The notes under the pieces are model-generated. The model was not told the origin of the DNA, ran no database searches, and saw only the letters and a program-made list of their open reading frames with translations. 64,000 bases of DNA. Origin: Gordonia polyisoprenivorans NBRC 16320 = JCM 10675. Its GTDB lineage: Bacteria; Actinomycetota; Actinomycetes; Mycobacteriales; Mycobacteriaceae. Below, one piece after another: positions 35,501 to 44,081 of this stretch (position 1 is its first letter; every line of letters begins with the position of its first letter). Both the position numbers and the translations under genes were made by a program. The stretch is from positions 79,466-143,465 of the forward strand of contig NZ_BAEI01000064.1 of the NCBI RefSeq assembly GCF_000241325.1, written 5' to 3'.

Positions 35501-35783
35501 GGCCATGGCCGGCGGGTCCTTTCACGCACCGGAATTCACCATCGCGTGGCCGACCGGGGAGATCGGCGGTATGGGCCTCGAAGGTGCGGTACGCCTGGGC
35601 TTTCGCAAAGAACTCGACGCCGTCGCCGACCCCGCCGAGCGGGACGCGCTGTTCGCAGACCTCCTCGCGAAGGCCTACGAGCACGGCAAGGCGCTGCACT
35701 CGGCCACCACGTTCGAACTCGACGACGTGATCGACCCGTCGACCACCCGGGACTGGATTCGTCAGCTCGGGCGATCACGTTGA
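32514..35783 (+). CDS. Single-chain multidomain long-chain acyl-CoA carboxylase
   Basis: A 1089-residue fusion of all acyl-CoA carboxylase parts. The biotin carboxylase (about 1-450) begins FVANRGEIALRIL and has the ATP-grasp loop VAGGGGRGM and EVNPRIQVEHTVTEE. A biotin carrier domain has EAMKMEH near residue 533. The carboxyltransferase (about 590-1089) has GTQGMRNHVK and the oxyanion glycines GMGGPAMIEGGG. It resembles the homohexameric LCC described from M. avium subsp. paratuberculosis, which carboxylates long-chain acyl-CoAs. Start GTG with duplicated ribosome sites. It heads an SDR-ACAD-ACAD cluster. Confidence 0.93.
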   Translation: MSQAPTTLFVANRGEIALRILRTASELGLRTVAVYSVDDADAPHVRAATTAVALPGTGPAAYLDAAELVSAASSAGATMVHPGYGFLSEDADFADACRTAGLRFVGPDSHVLRTFGDKAAARDAAVSASIPVLDATASGIDEHQADEFLRAHSAGIMLKAVAGGGGRGMRPVTIPADLPAAFRACTAEAQMGFGTAALFAEELLTGARHIEVQVVAAPAADGTVRALALGDRDCSVQRRRQKLVEIAPAPDLEDAIRRGIHRAAVVLCAAHDFRGLATVEFLVTAARFVFLEVNPRIQVEHTVTEEVTDVDLVATALHIAAGATYEELDLPAGILATADGVNGTAARPRGLAIQARVNAERIGADGATTPDSGTLQVFSAPTGPGIRVDTHGRPGLTLSPRFDSLLAKVIAHTRSDDVAVTARKLDTALRDFAIGGVETTIDLLRAVLAAKEFGTAALTTDFVEQNLAELSSAADRFAGERAEVTSAGDITARADISIGTDERVITAPMAGVVVSTPAADTTAAGGETLVILEAMKMEHVVADPHPVEIRRSLVDEGQSISAGTPLLVVADADHDDAEANATVVDPDHIRPDLAEVIARHAVTLDEGRPDAVAKRHRRSRRTARENIADLIDPDTFTEYGALALAAQRTRRSEADLIANTPADGLVGGVATIGADRFGASAAEAVVISYDYTVLAGTQGMRNHVKTDRLLEVARRKRIPLVLFAEGGGGRPGDTDALGAAGLELDTFRSMAGLRGVVPTVAVVSGRCFAGNAALAGACDVLIATPDANIGMGGPAMIEGGGLGVFAPEEIGPVDVQTRNGVIDVLARDEADAVATARHYLSYFQGDDDRWEAPDPRSARHVVPENRLRAYDIHAAIESIADVGSVLELRPVYGRGIVTALIRVEGVAYGLLANSSRHLGGAIDAEAADKAAEFLTLCQAHGLPLVTLCDTPGFMVGPESEEQATVRRFGNFFAAGARLTVPFGTVILRKGYGLGAMAMAGGSFHAPEFTIAWPTGEIGGMGLEGAVRLGFRKELDAVADPAERDALFADLLAKAYEHGKALHSATTFELDDVIDPSTTRDWIRQLGRSR

Positions 35784-35829
35784 GTTCAGATGACGGGGAG
35801 ACCCAAGTTACTCGCGAAAGGCGAAACGA

Positions 35830-36615
35830 ATGACAATGCTCCCGGATCTGCACGGCCGCACGGCCCTGGTCACCGGCGCCTCGAGGGGGATCGGTTCGGC
35901 TGCGGCCGCGGCACTGGCCGCGGCGGGCGCCAACGTGGTGGTCACCTCACGTAAACCCGACGCGGCGCGGGCCGCTGCGGAGGCGATCGGCCCCAACGTC
36001 CTCGGCATCGCCGCCCACGCGGCGGAGGAGGATCAGGCCCGCGCCTGCATCGACACCACCCTCGAACACTTCGGATCGCTCGACATCCTCGTCAACAACG
36101 CCGGCACGAATCCCGCATATGGACCACTCATCGCCCAGGATCACGGGCGATTCGCCAAGACGATGGACGTGAACCTGTGGGGCCCGATCCTGTGGACCGG
36201 ACTCGCCGTACGGGCGTGGATGGGTGCGCACGGCGGATCGGTGATCAACACCGCATCCATCGGCGGTCTCGGTCACGAACCGGGCATCGGCATGTACAAC
36301 GCCTCCAAGGCGGCGCTGATCTACGTGACAGGGCAACTGGCGCTGGAACTCTCGCCGAGTGTGCGGGTCAACGCCGTGGCCCCCGGGATCGTGCGGACGC
36401 GCCTGGCCGAGGCGCTGTGGAAGGAACACGAGGCGCAGGTCTCCGAGGCCACCGCACTCGGGCGGATCGGTGAACCCACCGATGTCGCCTCGGCCATCGT
36501 GTTCCTCGCCTCCGACGCCGCTTCCTGGATGACCGGCGAGATCATGACCATTGACGGCGGGCAACACCTCGGCGACGCGGCGCCTTATCGCGCTTTCGGC
36601 GGCGCACTCCGCTGA
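35830..36615 (+). CDS. Short-chain dehydrogenase/reductase, FabG-like
   Basis: A 261-residue classical SDR: cofactor loop TGASRGIGSAAA (residue 15), NNAG near 88, catalytic Ser in NTASIGG and YNASK near 156, and a C-terminal TIDGGQHLGD. It is expected to oxidise or reduce a 3-hydroxyacyl or similar thioester with NAD(P). It sits 46 bp after the acyl-CoA carboxylase and 39 bp before an acyl-CoA dehydrogenase, so it likely belongs to one lipid-modifying operon. Confidence 0.9.
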   Translation: MTMLPDLHGRTALVTGASRGIGSAAAAALAAAGANVVVTSRKPDAARAAAEAIGPNVLGIAAHAAEEDQARACIDTTLEHFGSLDILVNNAGTNPAYGPLIAQDHGRFAKTMDVNLWGPILWTGLAVRAWMGAHGGSVINTASIGGLGHEPGIGMYNASKAALIYVTGQLALELSPSVRVNAVAPGIVRTRLAEALWKEHEAQVSEATALGRIGEPTDVASAIVFLASDAASWMTGEIMTIDGGQHLGDAAPYRAFGGALR

Positions 36616-36654
36616 ACAGATTCCCCCATCCCGACACCCACCGAGAGGACTCCC

Positions 36655-37848
36655 GTGGACACCGACGTCGACGACGTGGCCGCTGATCTACGCGCCCGTG
36701 TGAGCAGGCTACTGGCCCAACACGATCCGGCCACCACACCCGAACGAGACTTCCTGGCCGCACGATTCGATGCCGGGCTGGCATGGGTGCACTTCCGCCC
36801 CGGTGACGGTGGACTGGGGATCGCGCAGAGCCACCAGGCCCTGGTCGACGAATTGCTCACCGCAGCCGGTGCACCCGGACCGGCCAAGTCGCGCAACGGC
36901 ATCGGCCTCGGCATGGCGGCGCCCACCATCGCGGCACTGGGGACCGAGGAGCAGCGGCGCCGACTGCTGCGACCGCTGTACCTCGGCGAGCACATCTACT
37001 GCCAGTTGTTCAGCGAGCCCGGCGCCGGATCGGATCTGGCGGCGGTGGCCACGCGCGCCGTCCCCGACGGCGAAGGCTGGATCGTCAACGGACAGAAGGT
37101 CTGGACCTCGAGTGCGCACAACGCCCAGCGCGCCATCCTGGTCGCCCGCACCGATCCGTCGGCGCCCAAACATGCCGGCCTGACCTACTTCATCGTCGAC
37201 ATGAGTGATCCCGGTATCGAGATCCGGCCGCTGCGACAGATCACCGGCGAAGCCGAGTTCAACGAGGTGTTCCTCACCGACGTCCGCATCCCCGACACCG
37301 ATCGCATCAGTGAGGTCGGCAACGGGTGGCGGGTGGCGACGACGACGCTCAACAACGAACGCGTCGCCATCGGATCGGGCGCACCGCGCGAGGGCGGCAT
37401 GATCGGAAAGCTCACGCAGCGCTGGCGCACCCATCCCGAGGTCCGGGATCCGGCGAAGCTCGACACGTTGATGCGCTTGTGGGTCGACGCCGAGGTCACC
37501 CGCCTCACCGGCGAACGTCTGCGTCAGCAGCTCGCCGCGGGACAGCCGGGCCCGGAGGGTTCGGCGATGAAGCTCGCCTTCGCCCGGCAGGCGCAACGGA
37601 TCTCCGGATTCGACCTCGAGATCGCCGGCGAGGACGGATTGCGCTACGACGAGTGGGAACTGCGTCGCCCCGAGACCGTCGACTTCACCGGACGCGATAC
37701 CGGCTACCGGTATCTGCGCGCCAAGGGCAACTCCATCGAGGGCGGCACCTCGGAGATCCTGCGCAACGTGGTCGCCGAACGGGTGCTGGGCCTACCGCCC
37801 GAACACCGCGTCGACAAGGACATCGCCTGGAAGGACCTGCCCCGATGA
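36655..37848 (+). CDS. Acyl-CoA dehydrogenase (FadE), first of a pair
   Basis: A 397-residue flavoprotein. QLFSEPGAGSDLA and GWIVNGQKVWTSSAHNA are the FAD/substrate signatures, and the C-terminal RYLRAKGNSIEGGTSEILRN carries the usual catalytic/FAD-contact region. The start is GTG. It overlaps the next acyl-CoA dehydrogenase gene by 4 nt. Such pairs in mycobacteria often form alpha2beta2 enzymes with half the active sites, as in FadE28-FadE29, so this protein may need its now frameshifted partner. Confidence 0.92.
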   Translation: MDTDVDDVAADLRARVSRLLAQHDPATTPERDFLAARFDAGLAWVHFRPGDGGLGIAQSHQALVDELLTAAGAPGPAKSRNGIGLGMAAPTIAALGTEEQRRRLLRPLYLGEHIYCQLFSEPGAGSDLAAVATRAVPDGEGWIVNGQKVWTSSAHNAQRAILVARTDPSAPKHAGLTYFIVDMSDPGIEIRPLRQITGEAEFNEVFLTDVRIPDTDRISEVGNGWRVATTTLNNERVAIGSGAPREGGMIGKLTQRWRTHPEVRDPAKLDTLMRLWVDAEVTRLTGERLRQQLAAGQPGPEGSAMKLAFARQAQRISGFDLEIAGEDGLRYDEWELRRPETVDFTGRDTGYRYLRAKGNSIEGGTSEILRNVVAERVLGLPPEHRVDKDIAWKDLPR

Positions 37849-38997
37849 GCACCCCTGGCCCGACGGCCACTCCACCGGCACCGTCGGTGACCGCCGATCT
37901 GCAGTACTCCGATACCGAAGAGGCGCTGCGTGATTCGGTGCGACGCCTGTTCGCCGACCGGCTGCCCGCCGACGTCGTCGTCAAGGCCTACGAGTCCGAC
38001 GCGCCCGACTTCTCACAGGTGTGGCGCACGCTGGCCGCCGATCTCGGTCTCGCGGCGTTGCTGATCCCCGAATCACTCGGTGGCGCAGGCGCTTCCGAGC
38101 GTGAGGCGGCGGTCGTGAGTGAGGAGGTCGGACGAGCCGTCGCCCCGGTTCCGTTCCTGAGCAGCGCGATCATCGCCACCGCCGTCCTGCTGCGCGCCGG
38201 CGACACCGAACTCCTGCCACAACTCGCCGAAGGGGCCACGACCGCGGCACTCGCGGTCGGGTTGTCGGCGACCCACCCACGGCCGTCGGTCACCGCCGGG
38301 CCCGACGGCGCCGTGTCGGGTCGGGTGACCACGGTCGCCGGCGCAACCGACGCCGACGTGCTGATCGTGCCCGCCGACGGTGCCGACGGCGTCGAACTGT
38401 ATGCGGTGCGTTCTGATTCACCGGGTGTCACGGTGACGCCGGCCCTCGCGCTGGACATGACGCGGCCGCTGGCCGATCTCGAGTTCACCGACGCCCTCGG
38501 CCGGCGTGTCGGCTCCGGCGACGGCGGCAACGCGGTACGGGCGGCGCTGCTCACCGGCGTGGCGCTCCTGGCCTCCGAACAACTCGGCGTCGCCCAGTGG
38601 TGTCTGCAGACGACTCTCACGTACGTGAAGGAGCGCAGGCAGTTCGGGCGGCAGATCGGGTCGTACCAGGCCATCAAGCACCGGCTCGCCGATCTGTGGC
38701 TCGAGGTGTCCTCGGCAGGTGCGGCCGGCCGCCGACACCGCAGCACGACGCGACGCCGATGCCGAGATCGCCGCACACCTCGCCGCGTCGTACTGCGGCG
38801 ACGTCGCCGTCCGGGCCGCCGAGGAATGCATCCAACTCCACGGTGGCATCGGCATGACCTGGGAGTATCCCGCGCACCTGTACCTCAAGCGCGCCAAGGC
38901 CGACCAACTGGCGCTCGGCAACGACTATCACCACCGTGCCCGGCTGGCCGAACTCGTCGCCCTGGCCTCGTCTTCTTTTGGCGGTAACCGCAGGTGA
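37845..38997 (+). pseudogene. Acyl-CoA dehydrogenase (FadE), second of a pair, frameshifted
   Basis: Reads as an acyl-CoA dehydrogenase from MSTPG through QFGRQIGSYQAIKHRLADLW to SSA at 38717. The family's C-terminal part then continues only in the +1 frame from about 38719 (AADTAARRDADAE, later ECIQLHGGIGMTWEYPAHLY) to 38997. If the usual RAxARY segment stood at the junction, 8 nt have been lost. Without a change of frame the product keeps reading arginine-rich non-family sequence to 38987. It could be a real mutation or an assembly error. The start overlaps its partner gene (ATGA). Confidence 0.85.
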
Positions 38998-39058
38998 GAG
39001 CGCTTCTCGCGGGTTCGGCGCGCCGTGGACCCGGCACCGGGGACACACCGCGATGTCC

Positions 39059-39064
39059 TAGACT
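39059..39064 (+). promoter_or_regulatory. TAGACT -10 box, leaderless promoter of the FabR-like gene
   Basis: TAGACT ends 7 nt before the GTG at 39072, and no Shine-Dalgarno is present. CCTA (39057-39060) and TAGG (39069-39072) make a short dyad across the box and start, a possible weak autoregulatory site. Confidence 0.45.
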
Positions 39065-39071
39065 CGCTTAG

Positions 39072-39743
39072 GTGACCCGGACCCGCCGCCCCACTTCGCG
39101 TGCCCCGCGGCCTGTGGAACCGGAGAGCCGGGCCGATCGCAAGAACCGCACCCGGCAGGCGCTGCTCGAGACCACGCTGGACCTGGTGAGCGAACGCAGC
39201 TTCGCCAGTATCAGTCTGCGGGAGGTCGCCCGGGGCGCGGGGATCGTCCCGACGGCGTTCTACCGACACTTCGCGTCGATGGAAGATCTCGGCGTCACCC
39301 TCGTCGAGGACTCGATGCGGATCCTGCGCCGCACACTGCGCGAGGGCCGGCGCGATCTCGCTGCTCGTCAGGCGCTGCCGACCGCACAGAATTCGTTGGC
39401 GATCCTGCTGAGCCATGTGCACGAGCACGAGACCGACTACCGCTTCCTGATCCGCGAACAGCACGGCGGGGTCACCGAGATCCGTCGCGCGATCGACACC
39501 GAACTGCGATTGTTCTCCAAGGAACTCGCCATCGATCTGTCGCGCATCCCCGATCTCTCGCAGTGGCAACCGCAAGACCTCGAACTGGCCGCCGAACTCA
39601 TCGTCACCATCATGCTGACCGCGGTGGCCGACCTGCTCGACGGTGAGCACCGCGGGCGCGATGCCGAGGCCGACATCGTGCACCGCACCGAGCGGCAACT
39701 GGTGATGGTGTTCCTCGGCATGGGGCAGTGGAAGAGCGGATAG
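39072..39743 (+). CDS. TetR family regulator, FabR-like
   Basis: A 223-residue regulator. Its DNA-binding part SERSFASISLREVARGAGIV with PTAFYRHFASMEDLG closely follows E. coli FabR ([20 protein letters not shown]), which senses the saturated/unsaturated acyl-CoA balance. The C-terminal domain includes YRFLIREQHGG, also FabR-like. It follows the carboxylase-SDR-FadE cluster. Together with the desaturase pair across the divergent promoter, it is a good candidate for the acyl-CoA-responsive regulator of this lipid locus. Confidence 0.82.
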   Translation: MTRTRRPTSRAPRPVEPESRADRKNRTRQALLETTLDLVSERSFASISLREVARGAGIVPTAFYRHFASMEDLGVTLVEDSMRILRRTLREGRRDLAARQALPTAQNSLAILLSHVHEHETDYRFLIREQHGGVTEIRRAIDTELRLFSKELAIDLSRIPDLSQWQPQDLELAAELIVTIMLTAVADLLDGEHRGRDAEADIVHRTERQLVMVFLGMGQWKSG

Positions 39744-39913
39744 GGGACGAGCGGGTGGGGCCGCGCCGGTCCGGAAGGGCTCCAGGTGCGTCGAGGGTTT
39801 TCGCGCACGCCGATTTCAAGGGTGGGCCGCGCCGGCTTCCCGGGTGACGATGGCCGACGTTGTCGCGCACCGCGTCGTCGGTGCGTCGCGTTCACACGAC
39901 GAGCAGGAGACCC

Positions 39914-41023
39914 GTGTCCACCGAGAAGATCGCCGACGAGATCAAGTTCGCCTATTGGGTGCCCAATGTGTCCGGTGGGCTGGTGACCAGTGACATCGAG
40001 CAGCGGACCAGCTGGGACTACGAGTACAACGTCAAACTCGCGCAGACCGCCGAGAACAACGGCTTCGAGTACGCGTTGTCCCAGGTCCGTTACGAGGCGT
40101 CCTACGGTGCGGAGTTCCAGCACGAGTCCACCAGTTTCAGCCTCGCGCTGCTACTGGCCACCCAGCGCCTCAAGCTGATCGCCGCCATCCACCCGGGCCT
40201 GTGGCATCCGGCCGTTCTCGCGAAGTTCGGTGCGACCGCCGACATCCTGTCGAACGGACGCTTTGCGATCAACGTCGTCAGCGGATGGTTCAAGGACGAG
40301 TTCACCCACCTCGGCGAGCCGTGGCTCGAGCACGACGAACGGTACCGCCGCAGCGCGGAATTCCTCGAGGTGATCCGCAAGATCTGGACCGAGGACAACG
40401 TCGACTTCCGTGGCGACTTCTATCGCATCCACGACTTCACCCTCAAGCCCAAGCCGCTCAACACCCCCGAGCGTCCCAATCCCGAACTGTTCCAGGGCGG
40501 TAACTCGACCGCGGCCCGCAACAACGGTGGCCGCTTCTCCGACTGGTACTTCTCCAACGGCAAGGACTTCGACGGCGTCACCGAGCAACTCGACGATCTG
40601 CGTGCCGTTGCACAGGCCCACGAGCGTGCGGTGCGCTTCGGGCTGAACGGCTTCATCATCGCCCGCGACACCGAAGCCGAGGCCCGCGACACCCTGCGCG
40701 AGATCGTCGAGAAGGCGAATCGTCCTGCGGTGGAGGGCTTCCGGTCGGCGGTGCAGCAGGCAGGCAACTCCACCGGCAACAAGACCGGTATGTGGGCGGA
40801 TTCCTCCTTCGAGGATCTCGTGCAGTACAACGACGGTTTCCGTACCCAGCTGATCGGCACGCCCGAGCAGGTCGCCGAGCGAATCGTGGCCTACAAGCGT
40901 CTCGGCGTCGATCTGATCCTCGGTGGATTCCTGCACTTCCAGGAAGAGATCGAGTATTTTGGCGAGCGTGTCCTCCCCCTCGTCCGAGAGCTCGAAGCCG
41001 CGCAGCGCAGCACCGTCGGCTGA
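39914..41023 (+). CDS. sfnG: Dimethylsulfone monooxygenase SfnG
   Basis: A 369-residue bacterial-luciferase-like, FMNH2-dependent monooxygenase. IKFAYWVPNVSGGLVTS, NGFEYALSQVRYEASYGAEF and INVVSGWFKDEF are characteristic of SfnG, which oxidises dimethylsulfone to methanesulfinate so its sulfur can be used. GTG at 39914 has AGGAG 4 nt upstream. The 170 bp before it is GC-rich and I see no riboswitch. It is followed 1 bp later by sfnB. Confidence 0.92.
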   Translation: MSTEKIADEIKFAYWVPNVSGGLVTSDIEQRTSWDYEYNVKLAQTAENNGFEYALSQVRYEASYGAEFQHESTSFSLALLLATQRLKLIAAIHPGLWHPAVLAKFGATADILSNGRFAINVVSGWFKDEFTHLGEPWLEHDERYRRSAEFLEVIRKIWTEDNVDFRGDFYRIHDFTLKPKPLNTPERPNPELFQGGNSTAARNNGGRFSDWYFSNGKDFDGVTEQLDDLRAVAQAHERAVRFGLNGFIIARDTEAEARDTLREIVEKANRPAVEGFRSAVQQAGNSTGNKTGMWADSSFEDLVQYNDGFRTQLIGTPEQVAERIVAYKRLGVDLILGGFLHFQEEIEYFGERVLPLVRELEAAQRSTVG

Positions 41024-41024
41024 G

Positions 41025-42293
41025 ATGAGCCTCACCACTTCCGCGGTGCGGGCCGATCGTGGTGCCGCGCGGCTGGATTCGGCCGCGCGGGCCCGGGCCG
41101 CCGCGCACGCCCTCGCCGATCGGTTCGCCTCCGGCGCCGCCGAGCGCGACGTGCAGCGGCGGCTGCCCCACGAGGAGATCGACGAGCTGTCGGCGAGCGG
41201 GCTGCTCGCCATCACCGTGCCGGCCCGATTCGGTGGGCCCGACCTGGCGCCGAGCGTGGTCGCCGATGTGACCCGCATCCTCGCCGCCGCGGATCCCAAC
41301 ATCGCGCAGATTCCGCACAGTCACTTCGTCTATCTGAACCTGCTGCGGCTCGCAGCGTCGGAAGAGTTGGCACGCAAGCACTTCGACGCCGTGCTGCGCG
41401 GCGGCCGGGTGGCCAACGCGCAATCCGAGCGCGGCGGTAAGACGGTCGCCGACATCTCCACCGCGCTCGTCGCCGACGGTCCCGGCCGGTTCCGTCTCGA
41501 CGGCGAGAAGTTCTATGCCACCGGCTCGTTGTTCGCCGACACTCTGGCCGTGCTGGCCCGTCACGACGCCGACGAATACCTCGACGGTGGTGAGTACGTG
41601 GCGTTCATCCCCGCCGACGCGCCCGGGGTGGAGCTCGTCGACGATTGGGATGCGCTGGGGCAGAAGACCACCGGCTCGGGAACGGTGCGGCTGCGGGGTG
41701 TCGCCGTCGATGCCGCAGACCTCGTCGCCCGTGCGCCCGCGGTCTCCCGGCCCAACGGATACGGTGCGTTCGCCCAGTTGCTGCACGTCGCGATCGACGT
41801 CGGCATCGCACGCGGCGCCCTCGACACCGCCGTCGAGTTCGCGCGCACCAGTGCCCGACCGTGGTTCGAGGCCGGTGTCGAGCGGGCCGTCGACGATCCG
41901 CTGTTGGTGCAACGATTCGGTGAGCTCGGCGTCGACCTCATCACCGCCGAGGCGACCCTAGACGCCGCCGGACGTGCGGTCGACCGGGCCACCGAGTTCA
42001 CCCCGTACGAGACCGCCACCGCCGACGGTGATGACGCTCATGTGGGCGCGGTCGCCGACGCGTCGATCGCGGTGGCCGCGGCCAAGGTCGTCGCCGACCG
42101 CGTCGCCACCGGCATCGGATCAGCGCTGTTCGAGGTGGGCGGCACCCGCAGCGCTGCTGCCGGCACGGGCTTGGATCGCTTCTGGCGCAACGCCCGAACG
42201 CACACTCTGCACGATCCGGTGCGCTGGAAACTGCAGCACATCGGACGCAAGGTCCTGCGCGACGAGAACCCGCCCGTACACGGTGTCATCTGA
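41025..42293 (+). CDS. sfnB: SfnB-family sulfur acquisition oxidoreductase (acyl-CoA dehydrogenase fold)
   Basis: A 422-residue flavin-dependent protein of the DszC/SfnB branch of the acyl-CoA dehydrogenase fold. Visible are the N-terminal helical domain, AITVPARFGGPDLAP, NAQSERGGKTVADI, and the C-terminal FWRNARTHTLHDPVRWKLQH. The family oxygenates small sulfur compounds using reduced flavin from a separate reductase, which is not encoded nearby. Start ATG 1 bp after sfnG, a clear operon for organosulfur use. Confidence 0.88.
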   Translation: MSLTTSAVRADRGAARLDSAARARAAAHALADRFASGAAERDVQRRLPHEEIDELSASGLLAITVPARFGGPDLAPSVVADVTRILAAADPNIAQIPHSHFVYLNLLRLAASEELARKHFDAVLRGGRVANAQSERGGKTVADISTALVADGPGRFRLDGEKFYATGSLFADTLAVLARHDADEYLDGGEYVAFIPADAPGVELVDDWDALGQKTTGSGTVRLRGVAVDAADLVARAPAVSRPNGYGAFAQLLHVAIDVGIARGALDTAVEFARTSARPWFEAGVERAVDDPLLVQRFGELGVDLITAEATLDAAGRAVDRATEFTPYETATADGDDAHVGAVADASIAVAAAKVVADRVATGIGSALFEVGGTRSAAAGTGLDRFWRNARTHTLHDPVRWKLQHIGRKVLRDENPPVHGVI

Positions 42294-42373
42294 GCGAATG
42301 AATCGCCGCTGAGACGATCGCGAGGTCGTTCACCCGGACCACCGACGACGGTCGATTTGTCGGTGTGCACCGT

Positions 42374-42379
42374 TATGCT
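42374..42379 (+). promoter_or_regulatory. TATGCT -10 box, leaderless promoter of the kinase gene
   Basis: TATGCT fits TANNNT and ends 6 nt before ATG 42386. No ribosome-binding site is present in CACAAC, so translation is predicted from a leaderless mRNA. Confidence 0.5.
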
Positions 42380-42385
42380 CACAAC

Positions 42386-44005
42386 ATGTCAACGAGTCGC
42401 GTCAACACCCAGTTCGGGCCGTATCGCCTGGACGAGTTGCTGGGTCGGGGCGGGATGGGTGAGGTCTACCGGGCCTACGACACCACCAAGGACCGCGAGG
42501 TAGCGCTCAAACTGCTCAATCCCGGCCTCGCCGACGACGCCGTCTATCAGCAACGGTTCCGGCGCGAATCCCACGCGGCCGCACGGCTCGGCGAACCCCA
42601 CGTCATCCCGATCCACGACTGGGGAGAGATCGACGGTGTGTTGTTCATCGACATGCGACTCGTCGCGGGTGAGGATCTGCGCGCGCTGTTGCGGCGTGAG
42701 CACGCGCTCGCCCCGGCACGGGCGGTCACCATCATCGAGCAGGTGGCCTCGGCACTCGACGCCGCCCACGCCGACGGTCTGGTGCATCGCGACATCAAAC
42801 CCGAGAACATCCTCATCGCGCAGAACGACTTCGCCTATCTCGTGGACTTCGGCATCGCCCACGGTTCCGACGACACCCACCTCACGCAGGCCGGCACCGC
42901 CATCGGGTCGATCGCGTACATGGCCCCGGAACTGTTCGATGCCGTCCCGGTGAGTATCGCCAGCGATATCTACGCACTCACCTGTGTCCTGTTCGAAAGC
43001 CTCACCGGGCGTGTGCCGCATCCCGCCGACACGATCAGCTCGGCGATCAAGGCCGCGGTCATGTCCCCGCCTCCCGCACCGAGCAGCGTCAACGCCGAGG
43101 TGCCCCGGGCGATGGACGCGGTCATCAGCCGCGGCCTGGACCCCGAGCCGGCGCGGCGCTACGGCAGCGCCACCGAACTGGCGTCGGCGGCCCGCGCCGC
43201 ACTGACCGGCGAGACCGGTGACGGCACGACGACGATCGTCCCGACCGCCATGCCCGGACAACCCGGCCCGGACCTGCGCAAGCCGGCCCCGCCGACCGTG
43301 CTCGGTGCTGCCGCGGCGAACGACGAGGCGATGCGCGCCACCCAGATCCGACCGTCGGGGCCTGTCGGGCCGATCGGCCCGGTCGGCGGTGGGAGCACAC
43401 TGAATGTGTCGGGGCCCCACAACTATTCGGGACCCCAGAGCTATTCGGGACCCCAGAGCTATTCGGGACCCCAGAATGTGTCGGGGCCACAACAGTTCTC
43501 GGGCCCGCAGGTGCCCGGCGGCATGCCCGCGGGGTATCCGCCGTATGGGCAACCCGGCTATACCGAACCGCGGCGGGACCGTTCGCTGGTCATCGCGGTC
43601 ACCGCCGTGATCGTGGTGGCCGTGCTCGGTCTGCTCGGCGTCGGGGCCTATTGGTTGTTCACGCGCAATTCGGGCGACGACTCGACGGCGCAGTCACCGA
43701 CGACGACCACGATCACCGCGGCACCGCCGATCACCAACCAGCCCACGGTGACCGCCGCGCCATCGTTCCCGCCCAATGCGGTTCCCTGTGATGCGACGTC
43801 GGCGATCGGCTCGCAGGTGACCAGCTGTGCGTTCGCGCAGGCGGTGCGCGATGCGTACAACAACTCGGGCTCCTACGGTCAGTCGCGCGCGGTGGTCGCC
43901 TACAGCCCGGTCACCGGGCAGGCCTACACGATGGCGTGTGCCCCACAGGGTTCGGCGGTGGTGTGTCAGGGTGGCAACAACGCCGTCGTCTATGTCCTGC
44001 CGTGA
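42386..44005 (+). CDS. Transmembrane Ser/Thr protein kinase
   Basis: A 539-residue receptor-like kinase. The kinase domain (about 10-270) is complete: GRGGMGEVY, the lysine in VALKLL, catalytic HRDIKPENIL, DFGIAH and YMAPE. Then comes a Pro/Gly linker with repeats of SGPQSY, one transmembrane helix (VIAVTAVIVVAVLGLLGVGA), and a ~100-residue outer domain with four cysteines (CDATSAIG, TSCAFAQ, MACAPQG, VVCQGG) that may form two disulfides. Two secreted hydrolase genes follow directly, so it may monitor the cell wall. Confidence 0.93.
   Translation: MSTSRVNTQFGPYRLDELLGRGGMGEVYRAYDTTKDREVALKLLNPGLADDAVYQQRFRRESHAAARLGEPHVIPIHDWGEIDGVLFIDMRLVAGEDLRALLRREHALAPARAVTIIEQVASALDAAHADGLVHRDIKPENILIAQNDFAYLVDFGIAHGSDDTHLTQAGTAIGSIAYMAPELFDAVPVSIASDIYALTCVLFESLTGRVPHPADTISSAIKAAVMSPPPAPSSVNAEVPRAMDAVISRGLDPEPARRYGSATELASAARAALTGETGDGTTTIVPTAMPGQPGPDLRKPAPPTVLGAAAANDEAMRATQIRPSGPVGPIGPVGGGSTLNVSGPHNYSGPQSYSGPQSYSGPQNVSGPQQFSGPQVPGGMPAGYPPYGQPGYTEPRRDRSLVIAVTAVIVVAVLGLLGVGAYWLFTRNSGDDSTAQSPTTTTITAAPPITNQPTVTAAPSFPPNAVPCDATSAIGSQVTSCAFAQAVRDAYNNSGSYGQSRAVVAYSPVTGQAYTMACAPQGSAVVCQGGNNAVVYVLP
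43404..43512 (+). repeat. SGPQ-coding 18-bp repeats in the kinase linker
   Basis: Units of about 18 bp built on TCGGGACCCCAG encode SGPHNY, SGPQSY, SGPQSY, SGPQNV, SGPQQF, SGPQV. They form a flexible linker just before the membrane helix, and their number could vary between strains. Confidence 0.75.
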
Positions 44006-44081
44006 TGTCGGGTCCGGCCGCGTGCCCTCGTGGCAGGCGGCGGCGACCGGTGACCGGGAAACGCAGGTGAGGGGAGTGTCG

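Noticed and set aside
39744..39913. Possible SAM-type riboswitch before sfnG
   Set aside because: The region is GC-rich, but I could not place the conserved cores of SAM riboswitches; treated as plain intergenic DNA.
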